A stretch of 64,000 nucleotides of DNA from Blastococcus saxobsidens (GCF_002938435.1 NZ_POQT01000003.1:124001-188000), one strand, 5' to 3'; positions 1-7,874 are shown, counted from the first letter of the stretch. Notes: a model not told the origin generated them from the letters alone. Translations and numbers: made by a program.

Positions 1-561
1 CCCGAGGAAGACCACCCGTTTCCGGCGGTCCGCCGGCCAGGGGACGTCGGGCGGTGCGCCGCCGGAGACGCCGTTGTGGACGATGTGGATCCTCGACCGC
101 GGAACGGAGAGCTCGTCGGCCACCAGACGTGCCCACGGCTCGCCGAGGACCACCACGTACGCCGCCCCGTGGAAGAAGTGCTCGACCAGGCGCTTCCCAG
201 CCGGCGAGGACGAGGACAGGAAGCCGGCGTACCCGGCGCCGTGCAGGTGGATCCCGTAGGGCAGCCCGCGCAGCGAGCACGCCCGGGCTATCGCCGCCTT
301 GCGCCACGTGCTGCCCCGCGAGGCGACGTGGAGGTGGGCGACGTCCACGCGGGCGGTGACGGCGCCGAGCAGTGCCCGGGCGAAGCGGGCGCCACGCCGC
401 GGCGGGGAGCCGATCCCGCCGGAGTCGACGACGCGGAGGTTCACGGGGGCGGCGCTCAGCCGGTTCTGGTCGGCGAGCTCGGCCACGACCGACGCCATCC
501 CGCCCGGCTGTTCGGCCGTCGGCCCGACGTTGAGGACTCGGATCACGGGTGCGGTCGCCAC
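1..561 (-). CDS. Glycosyltransferase family 4, N-terminal half (cut by window edge)
   Basis: The gene reads leftwards off the window, so only about 187 N-terminal residues are visible. The opening strand IRVLNVGP followed by the glycine-rich QPGGMASVV is the usual start of GT-B enzymes that act on nucleotide sugars. HLHVASRGS, IHLHGAGY and HIVHNGVS are typical of the acceptor-side Rossmann domain of GT4 enzymes. The inferred role is cytoplasmic sugar transfer to a lipid-linked exopolysaccharide intermediate, which fits the surrounding cluster. GTG codons at 561 and 546 are both possible starts and neither has a clear ribosome site. Donor and acceptor cannot be read from this fragment. Confidence 0.8.
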   Translation of the reverse strand, partial: MATAPVIRVLNVGPTAEQPGGMASVVAELADQNRLSAAPVNLRVVDSGGIGSPPRRGARFARALLGAVTARVDVAHLHVASRGSTWRKAAIARACSLRGLPYGIHLHGAGYAGFLSSSSPAGKRLVEHFFHGAAYVVVLGEPWARLVADELSVPRSRIHIVHNGVSGGAPPDVPWPADRRKRVVFLG

Positions 562-599
562 CGTTCGTAGGTCGGAGTGCGAGCCCGGCGGTGTCACGG

Positions 600-836
600 T
601 TAGGAGCCCAGGTCGCGCAGGACCCAGAGGCTACCGAGCCGGTCGTCGCACTCCTGCGGCTCGTAGCGGCGGACGCCGCCTGCCGGGGACGGGGTGACCT
701 CGCCGGACCAGATCGTGCCGCGCACGTCGGAGAAGTCGATGCGCGCGAAGTCGAACGAGCAGCCCAGCTCTCCGGCCGGCCGGTGGGCGGGCCGGAGGTG
801 CGTCCGGATCCTGGCGTCGGCCCTGTTCGGCGGCAT
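600..836 (-). pseudogene. C-terminal remnant of a TupA-like ATP-grasp gene (tandem duplicate)
   Basis: About 78 codons ending in TAA at 600-602. The stretch FDFARIDFSDVRGTIWSGEVTP...PAGGVRRYEP aligns directly with the C-terminal part of the full-length ATP-grasp protein just upstream (YDFMRVDLYSTRGKVWLGELTP...PAGGTIQYHP). That block carries the metal- and ATP-binding end of the fold. Everything N-terminal is missing and there is no gene of its own in front, so this looks like the decayed tail of a second copy in the same orientation. A short expressed peptide cannot be excluded, but it could not be an active ligase. Confidence 0.7.
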
Positions 837-885
837 GCTCACTCCTGCTCGGCGGGCGCCGGCGCCCCGAGTGGCCCCCGGTCCG

Positions 886-1806
886 TCAGGTGCCGTGGCG
901 TCCACGGCCTGGGACGGCACCGAGCGGAGGCAGGGCCCACTGCTCACCGAGGTACAGGTCGAACTCGCGCGGGTGGTACTGGATGGTGCCGCCGGCGGGA
1001 TAGGGGGTCAGCTCGCCGAGCCAGACCTTCCCTCGCGTGCTGTAGAGGTCGACCCGCATGAAGTCGTACGGCCGCCCGAGCGTCTCGGCCGCGTGCACCA
1101 TGGCGTCCAGGTCCTCCGGCGGGGGCGCCTGCTCGCCGATCGGCATGATGTCCGCGACGGGAGCGGGTTGCCAGTCGACGGTGTAGAAGGTGCGCGCGTG
1201 GCCGCTCGTGAACCTGCCGCGATCGACCTGGATCAACACGACCTTGCCGCCGAACACGAAGAACTTGTAGTCGTCCAGGGGCTCGCCGGCGGCGAGGTCC
1301 TCCTCGATGAGGTGCAGCCTGCGCGCCTGGCTGTAGGCCCATTCCCCGAGCAGGACGCTCTGGTCGTCCTGCAGCCAGGTGCGCGTCGACTCGACCATGT
1401 CGGCGTCGACGGCCTCCGATGCCGCCCCGAACCGGACGAGGCCGCTGCGGTGATTCGGCTTGAGGACCCACGGCCGATCGAACGTCCGCCCCAGCACTGC
1501 ACCCAGGTCGTCCCCCGCCCACAGCGTCTCCGGTACCTCCAGCCCGGTCTCCCGGTGCAGGCCGATCGCGTAGTCCTTCATCGCCAGCTTGTCGCAGGTC
1601 CAGGCGAGTTCCGGTCGTCGGTCGTGGACGATCCGCCAGTTGATCTTCTCCGTGAACAGGCGCGGGTCGTTCAGGCGGGGGAGCCGGCCGTGGCCGGCCA
1701 GGTAGAGGTAGCGCCGCCTGGCGGGCAGGGGGAGCAGGCTGGCGATCGTGCGGTGCACGGGTCTCAGGGACTTGCGGAGGGTCGTGTTGAACCCGCTCCG
1801 GGGCAT
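886..1806 (-). CDS. TupA-like ATP-grasp ligase (teichuronopeptide biosynthesis family)
   Basis: A 306-residue protein of the ATP-grasp family related to TupA. The N-terminal KSLRPVHRTIASLLPLPARRRYLYLAGHGRLPRLNDP region leads into FTEKINWRI and CDKLAMKDYA, which are family hallmarks. WVLKPNHRSG, YKFFVFGGK and MRVDLY...VWLGELT are ATP and metal ligand blocks. Family members are thought to join amino acids or peptides to carboxyl groups of surface glycans using ATP, in the cytoplasm; the substrate here is unknown. The ATG at 1806 is chosen because GAAGGA lies just upstream; the longer reading to 1929 lacks a ribosome site. It is divergent from a tyrosine phosphatase gene and followed by its own decayed duplicate. 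Confidence 0.83.
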   Translation of the reverse strand: MPRSGFNTTLRKSLRPVHRTIASLLPLPARRRYLYLAGHGRLPRLNDPRLFTEKINWRIVHDRRPELAWTCDKLAMKDYAIGLHRETGLEVPETLWAGDDLGAVLGRTFDRPWVLKPNHRSGLVRFGAASEAVDADMVESTRTWLQDDQSVLLGEWAYSQARRLHLIEEDLAAGEPLDDYKFFVFGGKVVLIQVDRGRFTSGHARTFYTVDWQPAPVADIMPIGEQAPPPEDLDAMVHAAETLGRPYDFMRVDLYSTRGKVWLGELTPYPAGGTIQYHPREFDLYLGEQWALPPLGAVPGRGRHGT

Positions 1807-1978
1807 CGTCGGTCCTTCTCGCGATCGCGGGCGTGTCAGCGGGTGAGTGGCCGGAGGCACACACCCGAAACCGAAGTTCGCACGAATGTCACCGCGCGCC
1901 CCGGTCGACCGCTCGCCGTCGTGCGCCACCCGGGCCGGTGAACCACCCCAACGGAGGTGTCGGGCGATGACACCGCCC

Positions 1979-1994
1979 CGTCACACTGGGAGCC
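1979..1994 (+). promoter_or_regulatory. Possible leaderless promoter, degenerate -10
   Basis: CACACT sits seven bases before the GTG start at 1995. It differs by one base from the TACNNT boxes at the same distance from other starts in this window. The same TCACACTGG string occurs at about 14113, upstream of the BY-kinase gene. Low confidence because the first T of the box is missing. Confidence 0.3.
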
Positions 1995-2759
1995 GTGTCC
2001 GCACCAGAGATCTCCACAACGCCGTTCACCGTCCTGCTGGTGTGCACGGGCAACATCTGCCGGTCCGCGCTCGGCGAGCGTCTGGGGACCACCTATCTGC
2101 ACGACGCCCTCGGGGCGGCAGCGGGCGACATCCGCCTGGCCAGCGCCGGCACGCGCGCGCTCAGCGGCTCGGGGATGCACCCTGACACCGCACTTGTCCT
2201 GCAGGGTCTGGGTGGCGATCCCACCGGGTTCACGGCCCGGCAGCTCGAGCCGGGCATGATCGAGGACGCCGATCTGGTGCTCGCCCTGACGCGGGAGCAC
2301 CGTCGCACGGTGCTGGAACTGGTGCCGCGCGCGCTGTCCCGCACGTTCACCCTGCGGGAGGCGGTGGCCCTGGTCGACGTCGTCGACGACGGCGACCGCC
2401 CGGCAGGAGCGGACTTCGCGAGCCGGGCACGCGGACTCGTCGCGGCCCTGGCGGCGGCGCGTGGCCGGCGAGCGAGTGACGCCGACGACGACATCACCGA
2501 CCCGATGGGTCGGCCGGTCGAGGCGCACCAGGAGGTCGGGCAGGACGTCGCCGAGGCGCTGCTCCGCGTGCTCGCGGAGCTGATCGCGGCCCATCCGGAG
2601 CTCGACCCCGAGGTCGCGGCCTCGGTCGCCGCCTCGTTCCTGCACGAGGCTCCCGCCAGCGCCCTCGTCGACGACGTGCCGGCGGATGACCGCCGGCCGG
2701 AGCGCCGGCGTCGGTTGCGACCCTTCGGGCTCCTCGGTCGGCGCGGCGCCAGCGCCTGA
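1995..2759 (+). CDS. Low-molecular-weight protein tyrosine phosphatase, long form
   Basis: A 254-residue LMW-PTP. The P-loop VCTGNICRSALGERLG near residues 15-30 carries the catalytic Cys and Arg of the CX5R motif. SAGTRALSG, DADLVLALTREHR and a late DPMG acid-loop aspartate follow. Such enzymes dephosphorylate BY-kinases of exopolysaccharide export in the cytoplasm. Compared with the usual 150 or so residues it has about 40 extra residues before the acid loop and a roughly 80-residue C-terminal extension ending in an Arg-rich stretch. Two similarly enlarged relatives lie at 13.3 and 30.8 kb. The GTG start has no Shine-Dalgarno and may be leaderless. It is divergent from the ATP-grasp gene. 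Confidence 0.88.
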   Translation: MSAPEISTTPFTVLLVCTGNICRSALGERLGTTYLHDALGAAAGDIRLASAGTRALSGSGMHPDTALVLQGLGGDPTGFTARQLEPGMIEDADLVLALTREHRRTVLELVPRALSRTFTLREAVALVDVVDDGDRPAGADFASRARGLVAALAAARGRRASDADDDITDPMGRPVEAHQEVGQDVAEALLRVLAELIAAHPELDPEVAASVAASFLHEAPASALVDDVPADDRRPERRRRLRPFGLLGRRGASA

Positions 2760-2912
2760 AAATTTCTGGGCAGCGCGGTGGCCCGCGTTCCGCCCACCAT
2801 CCCGGCTCCGACCTGCGGGGATCGGCCGGAACGTCCACGCACGTGTCCACCGACCCGGTCGCCGCGGGAGGAAATCGAGCCGAACGGTCCTGGCGTTACG
2901 TAATCGTGATGC

Positions 2913-2924
2913 TACCGTCAGTTT
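2913..2924 (+). promoter_or_regulatory. Leaderless promoter -10 box (TACCGT)
   Basis: TACCGT at 2913-2918 lies six bases before the GTG start at 2925, so transcription should begin at or within a base or two of the start codon. An 8-bp palindrome, TTACGTAA, lies about 20 bases upstream and might be an operator. Confidence 0.55.
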
Positions 2925-4256
2925 GTGTCACGAACCCGTAGCAGTCAGTGGTGGAACAGCGGTCGACGTGGGCGCTCGTGGGTGCAGAGACTGATCGCGT
3001 TCCTCGTGCTGGCGTTCTCGGCCCACCAGGTCCTCCCCGTCCAGGAGGCCGGGGTGGTCGCCGGCCAGGAGGCCGGCGTCACCGGCAGCCCCGAAGGGGG
3101 CAGCTCGGGCGCCGGCACCGGCGTTCCCGGTTCGTCCGACACGGACGGACCGGTGCCCCCCGGCCGGCCGGTGACCGCCCCGTCGACCGAGCCTGAGCAG
3201 GAGCAGGCGGCCAACGAGGCCGGAGCTCGCGCCCGGACCGATGCCCGGGCGCAGGACCTGGCCGCGGCCGGCGAGTCGGAGGACGAGGCCCCCGCTGCCG
3301 CGACGACCCCGGATGCGCCCGCCCCCCGGCCGGGCAACAGCCCCTCCGCCACCTCCCACCGTGGTACTGCCACCGGCACCGCTCCGGCTCCGGCACCGGC
3401 GCCTGCTGCGGCCGGTGGAGCGCTGAGCTGGGCCCCGCCGGCGGGCTGGGCCGGCTACCCGGTGACCCGCATCACGGCGACGAACTCCGTCACGACGGTC
3501 AGCGGAAAGGGCGGGGACGTGCTCGTCCAGCTGCCCCCGGACCGCGCTGTCGCGCCGATCATCATCGCCAACTGCCGGAACGCGGTCGTCATGGGCGGGC
3601 GGATCGACGTCCTCCCGACGGCGCGACCGGACGGGAACGACCAGCGGGCCATCTACGTGCACAAGTGCACGGGGACGGTGCACATCGAGGGCGTCCTCAT
3701 CAACGGGAACGTCAGCGGATCCCAGGCCGACGGCATCGCCGTGAACGCGCCCGACGCGCTCGTGCAGATCCAGAACGTGCGCATGGAGGGGCTGCGCGGC
3801 ACGTACTCGGTCAACCACGCCGACGTGTTCCAGCCCTGGGGCGGCGTGCGGGAGTTCCGCATCGACCGCCTGACCGGCTCGACGAACTACCAGGGCATCC
3901 AGGTGCGCCGCGACCTCGGCGCGATCGGGCGGGGGACGATCCGCAACGCCAACGTCTCGAGCTCGGGGGTCACGCCGACCGACCGGGGCGGCCAGTTCAT
4001 CCGGGTGGAGTGCAACGGCTACCCGCTGGCGCTGGACAACGTCTACGTCGCCGGCCGCGAAGGAAGGTCCTTCGGCACCAGCGTGTGGCCGCAGAGCGAT
4101 GACCGCAGCTGCCCCGCGGTCATCCAGGGCGGCGTCGCCTCGTGGCCCTCGGCGTCGAACATCGCCGGCGGCGTCCGTCAGGGCAGCCCGGCGGCGGGCG
4201 ACTTCGTCCCGGCCGGGACGGTGGGGCTGGGCTACGTCTCCCCGGGCTATCGGTGA
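2925..4256 (+). CDS. Exported right-handed beta-helix protein
   Basis: A 443-residue protein with an N-terminal export signal (basic start, then RLIAFLVLAFSAHQVLP). A long low-complexity linker rich in Gly, Ala, Pro and Glu follows, up to about residue 165. The C-terminal domain of about 275 residues has short repeating beta-strand units (for example IANCRNAVVMGGRIDV, IEGVLINGNVSGSQADGI, IQNVRMEGLRGT) with turn asparagines. This is typical of right-handed parallel beta-helix proteins such as pectate-lyase-like polysaccharide-binding or lyase folds. No catalytic residues could be assigned. It probably acts on or binds the exopolysaccharide outside the cell. The GTG start follows the TACCGT box by six bases. 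Confidence 0.72.
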   Translation: MSRTRSSQWWNSGRRGRSWVQRLIAFLVLAFSAHQVLPVQEAGVVAGQEAGVTGSPEGGSSGAGTGVPGSSDTDGPVPPGRPVTAPSTEPEQEQAANEAGARARTDARAQDLAAAGESEDEAPAAATTPDAPAPRPGNSPSATSHRGTATGTAPAPAPAPAAAGGALSWAPPAGWAGYPVTRITATNSVTTVSGKGGDVLVQLPPDRAVAPIIIANCRNAVVMGGRIDVLPTARPDGNDQRAIYVHKCTGTVHIEGVLINGNVSGSQADGIAVNAPDALVQIQNVRMEGLRGTYSVNHADVFQPWGGVREFRIDRLTGSTNYQGIQVRRDLGAIGRGTIRNANVSSSGVTPTDRGGQFIRVECNGYPLALDNVYVAGREGRSFGTSVWPQSDDRSCPAVIQGGVASWPSASNIAGGVRQGSPAAGDFVPAGTVGLGYVSPGYR

Positions 4257-4257
4257 G

Positions 4258-4275
4258 CTGAGCGGGCCTGCTCAG
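4258..4275. terminator. Short inverted repeat between convergent genes
   Basis: CTGAGC and GCTCAG form a 6-bp stem around a 6-base loop. It lies exactly between the convergent beta-helix and sugar transferase genes and overlaps the latter's stop codon. It is weak and has no T-tract. Confidence 0.35.
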
Positions 4276-5777
4276 TAGGCGCCGTCGCCCTTCAGGACGG
4301 CGCCCACCGTCCGCCACAGGATGGTCAGGTCCATCACCAGCGACCAGTTGTCCACGTAGTGGACGTCCAGGCGCACCGAGTCGTCCCAGGACAGGTTCGA
4401 CCGACCGCTCACCTGCCACAGCCCGGTCAGCCCGGGCTTCACCACGAGCCGGCGGTTCATCTCCACGCCGAACCGTTCGACCTCGGACGGGAGCGGCGGC
4501 CGCGGCCCCACGAGGGACATGTCCCCCTTGAGGATGTTGATCAGCTGCGGGAGCTCGTCGACCGAGTACCGACGGAGGATCCTCCCTGCCCGGGTGACCC
4601 GGGGATCCTGGCGCATCTTGAACAGCACCCCGTTGCCGTCGCTCATCGCGGCCAGCTGGGCGACCAGCTGCTCGGCGTCGGCCTGCATGCTCCGGAACTT
4701 GAGCATGGCGAACCGGCGTCCGTCGCGGCCCACCCGTTCCTGGCGGAAGAGGACCGGGCCGGAGCTGTCGAGCTTGACGGCGAGTGCCGCAGCCACGAGG
4801 AGAGGCGCCATCACGAGCAGGAGCAGGGCAGCGGAGGCGCGGTCGAAGGACTCCTTGACCAGCAGCCGCAGGCCGCGCAGTTCCGGCCGCTCCATGTGCA
4901 GGAGGGACAGGCCGCACACCGGCCGGACGCGGATGCGTGGACCGGCGACCTCGGACACCGAAGGGGCGAGCAGCAGGTCGGCCCGGGTCTTCTCCAGCTC
5001 CCAGCCCAGCCGGCGCAGCGCCGCGCCGTCCAGCTCGGGCGAGGGCAGCACCGCCACCGTGTCGACCTCGTAGCGGCGGACCACCTCGATGACGTCCTCG
5101 GGTCCACCCAGCACCGGCAGCCCGTCGAACGTCTCCTGCGCTCCTGAGCCGGACGGCAGGCAGCAGCCGATCACGCGGTACCCGTGGCTCACGTCGCGGT
5201 GCAGCTGCTCCCGCATCGCCACGACCCCGTTCCGGTGCCCGACGAGCAGCGTCGTCTGCTGGAACCGGCCGTGCACCCGCTGGCGGCGCAGCCACCATCG
5301 ATGGGCCTGCCGGCTCCCGAGCGTCAGCAGCGTGGCCAGCGGGAGCGCGACGACGACGAAGCCGCGGGCCACCTCGAGCTTGAGTCCCCACGAGACCGTG
5401 CCCACGAGGGCCAGCAGGAGCGCGGCGGCGAAGAAGACCCGGCGGAACTCCTCGGGTCCCTCCCACAGGAACCGGCTCTCGTAGCTCGCGGCGACCAGCA
5501 TGGAGAAGACCCAGACGGCCGGCATCGTCACCGCGATGACCAGCGACGCGGTGGAGACCCCCTCCTCGGTCGGGCCGAAGCGGGCGAGCAGCCCCACCCC
5601 CGCGGCCGCGGACGCACAGACGGCGTCCCACAGGACGAGGCGTCTGACGAAGGGGCCACGCCATGCACGGCGGGCGACGGTGCCCGCGCCGCGCAGCCCG
5701 TCGGCCGGGCCGGGCCGGGCCGGGTGCTGCTGCGCATCGGGGAGGGCGTGCTGGGACTGTGCCGCGTCATGGGTCAT
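4272..5777 (-). CDS. Exopolysaccharide undecaprenyl-phosphate sugar transferase (WbaP/CpsE-like)
   Basis: A 501-residue polyprenyl glycosylphosphotransferase. Four or five hydrophobic segments occupy roughly residues 40-150, a CoA-binding-like Rossmann domain follows (TLLVGHRNGVVAMREQL), then a last membrane hairpin (ASAALLLLVMAPLLVAAALAVK). The C-terminal catalytic domain has GPVLFRQERVGRDGR, FKMRQDPRVTRAGRILRR, DELPQLINILKGDMSLVGPRP and KPGLTGLWQVSGRS, all family signatures. It transfers a sugar-1-phosphate from a nucleotide sugar to undecaprenyl phosphate, the first membrane step of repeat-unit assembly. The ATG at 5777 has AAGGA eight bases upstream. Confidence 0.93.
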   Translation of the reverse strand: MTHDAAQSQHALPDAQQHPARPGPADGLRGAGTVARRAWRGPFVRRLVLWDAVCASAAAGVGLLARFGPTEEGVSTASLVIAVTMPAVWVFSMLVAASYESRFLWEGPEEFRRVFFAAALLLALVGTVSWGLKLEVARGFVVVALPLATLLTLGSRQAHRWWLRRQRVHGRFQQTTLLVGHRNGVVAMREQLHRDVSHGYRVIGCCLPSGSGAQETFDGLPVLGGPEDVIEVVRRYEVDTVAVLPSPELDGAALRRLGWELEKTRADLLLAPSVSEVAGPRIRVRPVCGLSLLHMERPELRGLRLLVKESFDRASAALLLLVMAPLLVAAALAVKLDSSGPVLFRQERVGRDGRRFAMLKFRSMQADAEQLVAQLAAMSDGNGVLFKMRQDPRVTRAGRILRRYSVDELPQLINILKGDMSLVGPRPPLPSEVERFGVEMNRRLVVKPGLTGLWQVSGRSNLSWDDSVRLDVHYVDNWSLVMDLTILWRTVGAVLKGDGAY

Positions 5778-5915
5778 GGAGCAGGTCCTTGGCAGAGCGT
5801 GGGTGCCCGTGGGGGCTGGGAGCGTGGTGGGATCGAGCCGATCCGCGATGCCGCATCCGGTGGTCCGGTGCGGCGGGTCGGTGCGTGCGGCAGGACGGGG
5901 CGCAACGCGACCGGC

Positions 5916-7097
5916 TCAGTCGGGGGTGGCCCCCGAGTCGGCGACGCCGCCGACGACGGCAGGGACGAAGTCGAGACCGGCCCGGCCCGCCGAGCCCCCG
6001 GCCGACGCGGGGAAACCCGCGTCCAGGATGGCGAGGGACGAGTCCGAGTCGTGCGCTCCGTGCCCGTGCCCGCAGAGGGCGCCGCCGGACGCCGACGTCG
6101 CGGTCGGTGACGCTGGTGGCGCCGGTGCGGGAGCAGGGGAGGAGTACGGGAGGCCTACGGGTCCGGCGGGCGCGAAGGGCCTCACCGGATGCGGGAACGG
6201 CTCGTGGCGCGGCTGAGCCTGCCCGGTGGCGACGATCGGCTCGTCGTCCGCTCCGCTCTGCTGCACAGCAGCACCACCGGGCGAGGCCTGCGCCGGGCTG
6301 CGGGCGGCACCCGGGGCCGGCTCGGCGACCGGGGGAGGGCCGGCCGGGGGTGCCGGCGCGGAGATCTCAGGACCCGGCGCCGGGCCGACGGCCGCCGGTG
6401 CCGGCTCGGTGGCTGTGGCGACCGGCCCGGCCGTTGCGGATCCGGTGACGGGAGGTGCCGCGCCGGCGGCTGTTCCGTCGCCGGCCGACTCCTCGGCGGC
6501 TGTTCCGTCGCCGGCCGACTCCTCGGCGGCCGGTCCCTCGGCGGCCGGTCCCTCGCCGGCCGACTCCTCGGCGGGTGACTCCTCGGCGGGCGACTCCTCG
6601 GCGGGCGGCGCGGCGCTGGGTGGTGCTCCCGCTGATCCGTCGTCGGCCACCGGCGCCGGGGCAGGCGGCACCGCTGTTCCCGAGGCGGCAGGCTCCGGCT
6701 CGACCGGATCGGCGCCGGTCACGATGTCGTCGATCGGGATCGCCGCCGCCGGCAGGACCTGGCTCGATCGTCCCGCGGGCGCGGGCACCGAGCCCGGCGG
6801 CATGCTGGCAGCAGCCGTGGCCGCCGAGGGAGGCACACCGCCCTCCGCCGGCGCATCCGGCGGAACGGCGGTCGTCGGCGGGAGCAGGACGGCGGTCGGC
6901 CCGGCATCACGGGTGGCCGGCTCCGACGATCCGGCGGGCCGCTCCTGCTGGGGCGACGTGTGGTGAACGCCCTGCTGGCCCTGCTCGGCCAGCGCGACGT
7001 CGGCCACCGTCACGAGCGCTGCGCAGAGGCCGAGCAGGAGCAGGCCGGTGAGCAGGAGGCGCCGCTGCCACGACGGAGCCGCGGTCGACGGACTCAC
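5916..7097 (-). CDS. Exported low-complexity protein with pentapeptide repeats
   Basis: About 393 residues. A clear signal or anchor segment (WQRRLLLTGLLLLGLCAALV) is followed by a Pro/Ala/Glu/Gly-rich chain. The middle contains five-residue units of the type EESPA, EESAG, EGPAA and DGTAA, encoded by 15-bp and 30-bp DNA repeats at 6466-6615. The last 45 residues (from about DSDSSLAILDAGFPA) are more ordinary and could be a short functional tail. No known domain is recognised; a cell-wall spacer or secreted mucin-like role is possible. The start is uncertain. GTG at 7097 gives a compact signal peptide, while TTG at 7160 has GGAG six bases upstream but a long N-terminus. Confidence 0.55.
   Translation of the reverse strand: MSPSTAAPSWQRRLLLTGLLLLGLCAALVTVADVALAEQGQQGVHHTSPQQERPAGSSEPATRDAGPTAVLLPPTTAVPPDAPAEGGVPPSAATAAASMPPGSVPAPAGRSSQVLPAAAIPIDDIVTGADPVEPEPAASGTAVPPAPAPVADDGSAGAPPSAAPPAEESPAEESPAEESAGEGPAAEGPAAEESAGDGTAAEESAGDGTAAGAAPPVTGSATAGPVATATEPAPAAVGPAPGPEISAPAPPAGPPPVAEPAPGAARSPAQASPGGAAVQQSGADDEPIVATGQAQPRHEPFPHPVRPFAPAGPVGLPYSSPAPAPAPPASPTATSASGGALCGHGHGAHDSDSSLAILDAGFPASAGGSAGRAGLDFVPAVVGGVADSGATPD
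6466..6615. repeat. Tandem 15/30-bp coding repeats
   Basis: A 30-bp unit is present twice without change (6466-6495 and 6496-6525). It is followed by several 15-bp units differing by one to three bases (two identical copies at 6526-6555). All are in frame with the exported low-complexity protein and encode its pentapeptide repeats. Confidence 0.8.
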
Positions 7098-7364
7098 GGC
7101 AGCCCGGGGCGAGGCGTGGCCATGGGGCCGCCCCCTCGCCGCCGTGCTGCATGAGTGCAAGTCGTGCTCCTGCCGGATTCCCCCGAACGATCGTTCTTCG
7201 TGCGCAACGATCGGCGGGACTCCGAACCGGAACAACCCCTGCCCGTAAATGAACGGTGAACACGAGCGACGCGCGGCCCGGGCTCACGCTCCGTGACCGC
7301 GATCAGCGGGTCCGTGCGACCACGGTCGGCCGGTATCCCGACCACCGGCGCGAGCCACGCTGGA

Positions 7365-7526
7365 TCAGAGGCCGGATCGCACGACGCCGCAGCGGCAGCG
7401 GTACAGCGAGCCGTTGCCGAACGGGTCCTCGCCGTGCCAGCGGAACCAGTGCGCGTGCGTCCTGGCCGCAGCGCCGGACGCAGGGCGCGCCGGCCGTTGC
7501 AGGGACAGGTGGAACTGCCTGGTCAT
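7365..7526 (-). CDS. 53-residue HWFRW/CRCG mini-protein
   Basis: A very small protein whose C-terminal half reads HAHWFRWHGEDPFGNGSLYRCRCGVVRSGL in two adjoining blocks (His-Trp core, then a CxC motif close to the end). A 55-residue relative at 32573-32740 keeps the pattern HWFRWxGxDPFxxxSLYxCRCGVVRxGL, so this is a real conserved family although I do not recognise a described function. The His and the two Cys could bind a metal, possibly as a dimer. The ATG at 7526 has a strong GGAGGGA ribosome site. It overlaps the preceding membrane gene by four bases (ATGA), so the two are translationally coupled. Confidence 0.72.
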   Translation of the reverse strand: MTRQFHLSLQRPARPASGAAARTHAHWFRWHGEDPFGNGSLYRCRCGVVRSGL

Positions 7527-7747
7527 CGACGTTCCCTCCTGCTCCGCGGACGACGCGGGGCCGGTAGTTCGATCATCTGGGACTGTGTCTGCGGGTCTGC
7601 CCAGTCGGCCGGCACGCCGTCCGGGGCGTCGAGGGGGTCCTGCGGCGGTTGCCGGCGGTCGGCGAGCTGGATCGAGCGCCCGACCGCCCACCCCACGAGG
7701 ACGGCGAGCGCCACCCACGCAGCTCCGATGACCAGCAACCAGGTCAT
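7523..7747 (-). CDS. 74-residue single-pass membrane protein
   Basis: The first 25 residues form a membrane segment (TWLLVIGAAWVALAVLVGW), followed at once by GRSIQLADRR and a Pro/Gln/Arg-rich cytoplasmic tail. The same layout, VxxGxxWxALAV then G-(R/S)-S-I-x-x-A-D-x-R, occurs in the 80-residue protein at 9123-9365 and at the N-terminus of the multi-pass protein at 31690. Function unknown. It is coupled by a 4-base overlap to the CRCG mini-protein downstream, which suggests that the two work together, perhaps as membrane anchor and metal-binding partner. Confidence 0.7.
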   Translation of the reverse strand: MTWLLVIGAAWVALAVLVGWAVGRSIQLADRRQPPQDPLDAPDGVPADWADPQTQSQMIELPAPRRPRSRRERR

Positions 7748-7874
7748 GGCACCGGACCTTCCGGACTGGAAGGCGGACCGCTTCTTCGATCCGACCAGCT
7801 CGCACCGGAGAACGAACGAGCGACCGCGGCGGTGCCCTTACCCGTTCCGGACGGAGCCCAACCCCACGGCGCCG

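Noticed and set aside
694-1941. A 415-codon plus-strand frame opposite the ATP-grasp gene
   Set aside because: It is antisense to a protein with clear ATP-grasp motifs and a good ribosome site; composition is that of a shadow frame.
2894-2901. Shared GTTACGT motif upstream of the beta-helix gene and near 14175 before the BY-kinase gene as a regulon site
   Set aside because: Only seven to eight shared bases at different distances from the starts; too little to support a common regulator.
6226-6966. Plus-strand frame of 246 codons through the repeat region at 6.2-7.0 kb
   Set aside because: Also low complexity, but without a signal peptide or ribosome site; the minus-strand frame starts with a proper export segment and was preferred, with moderate confidence.
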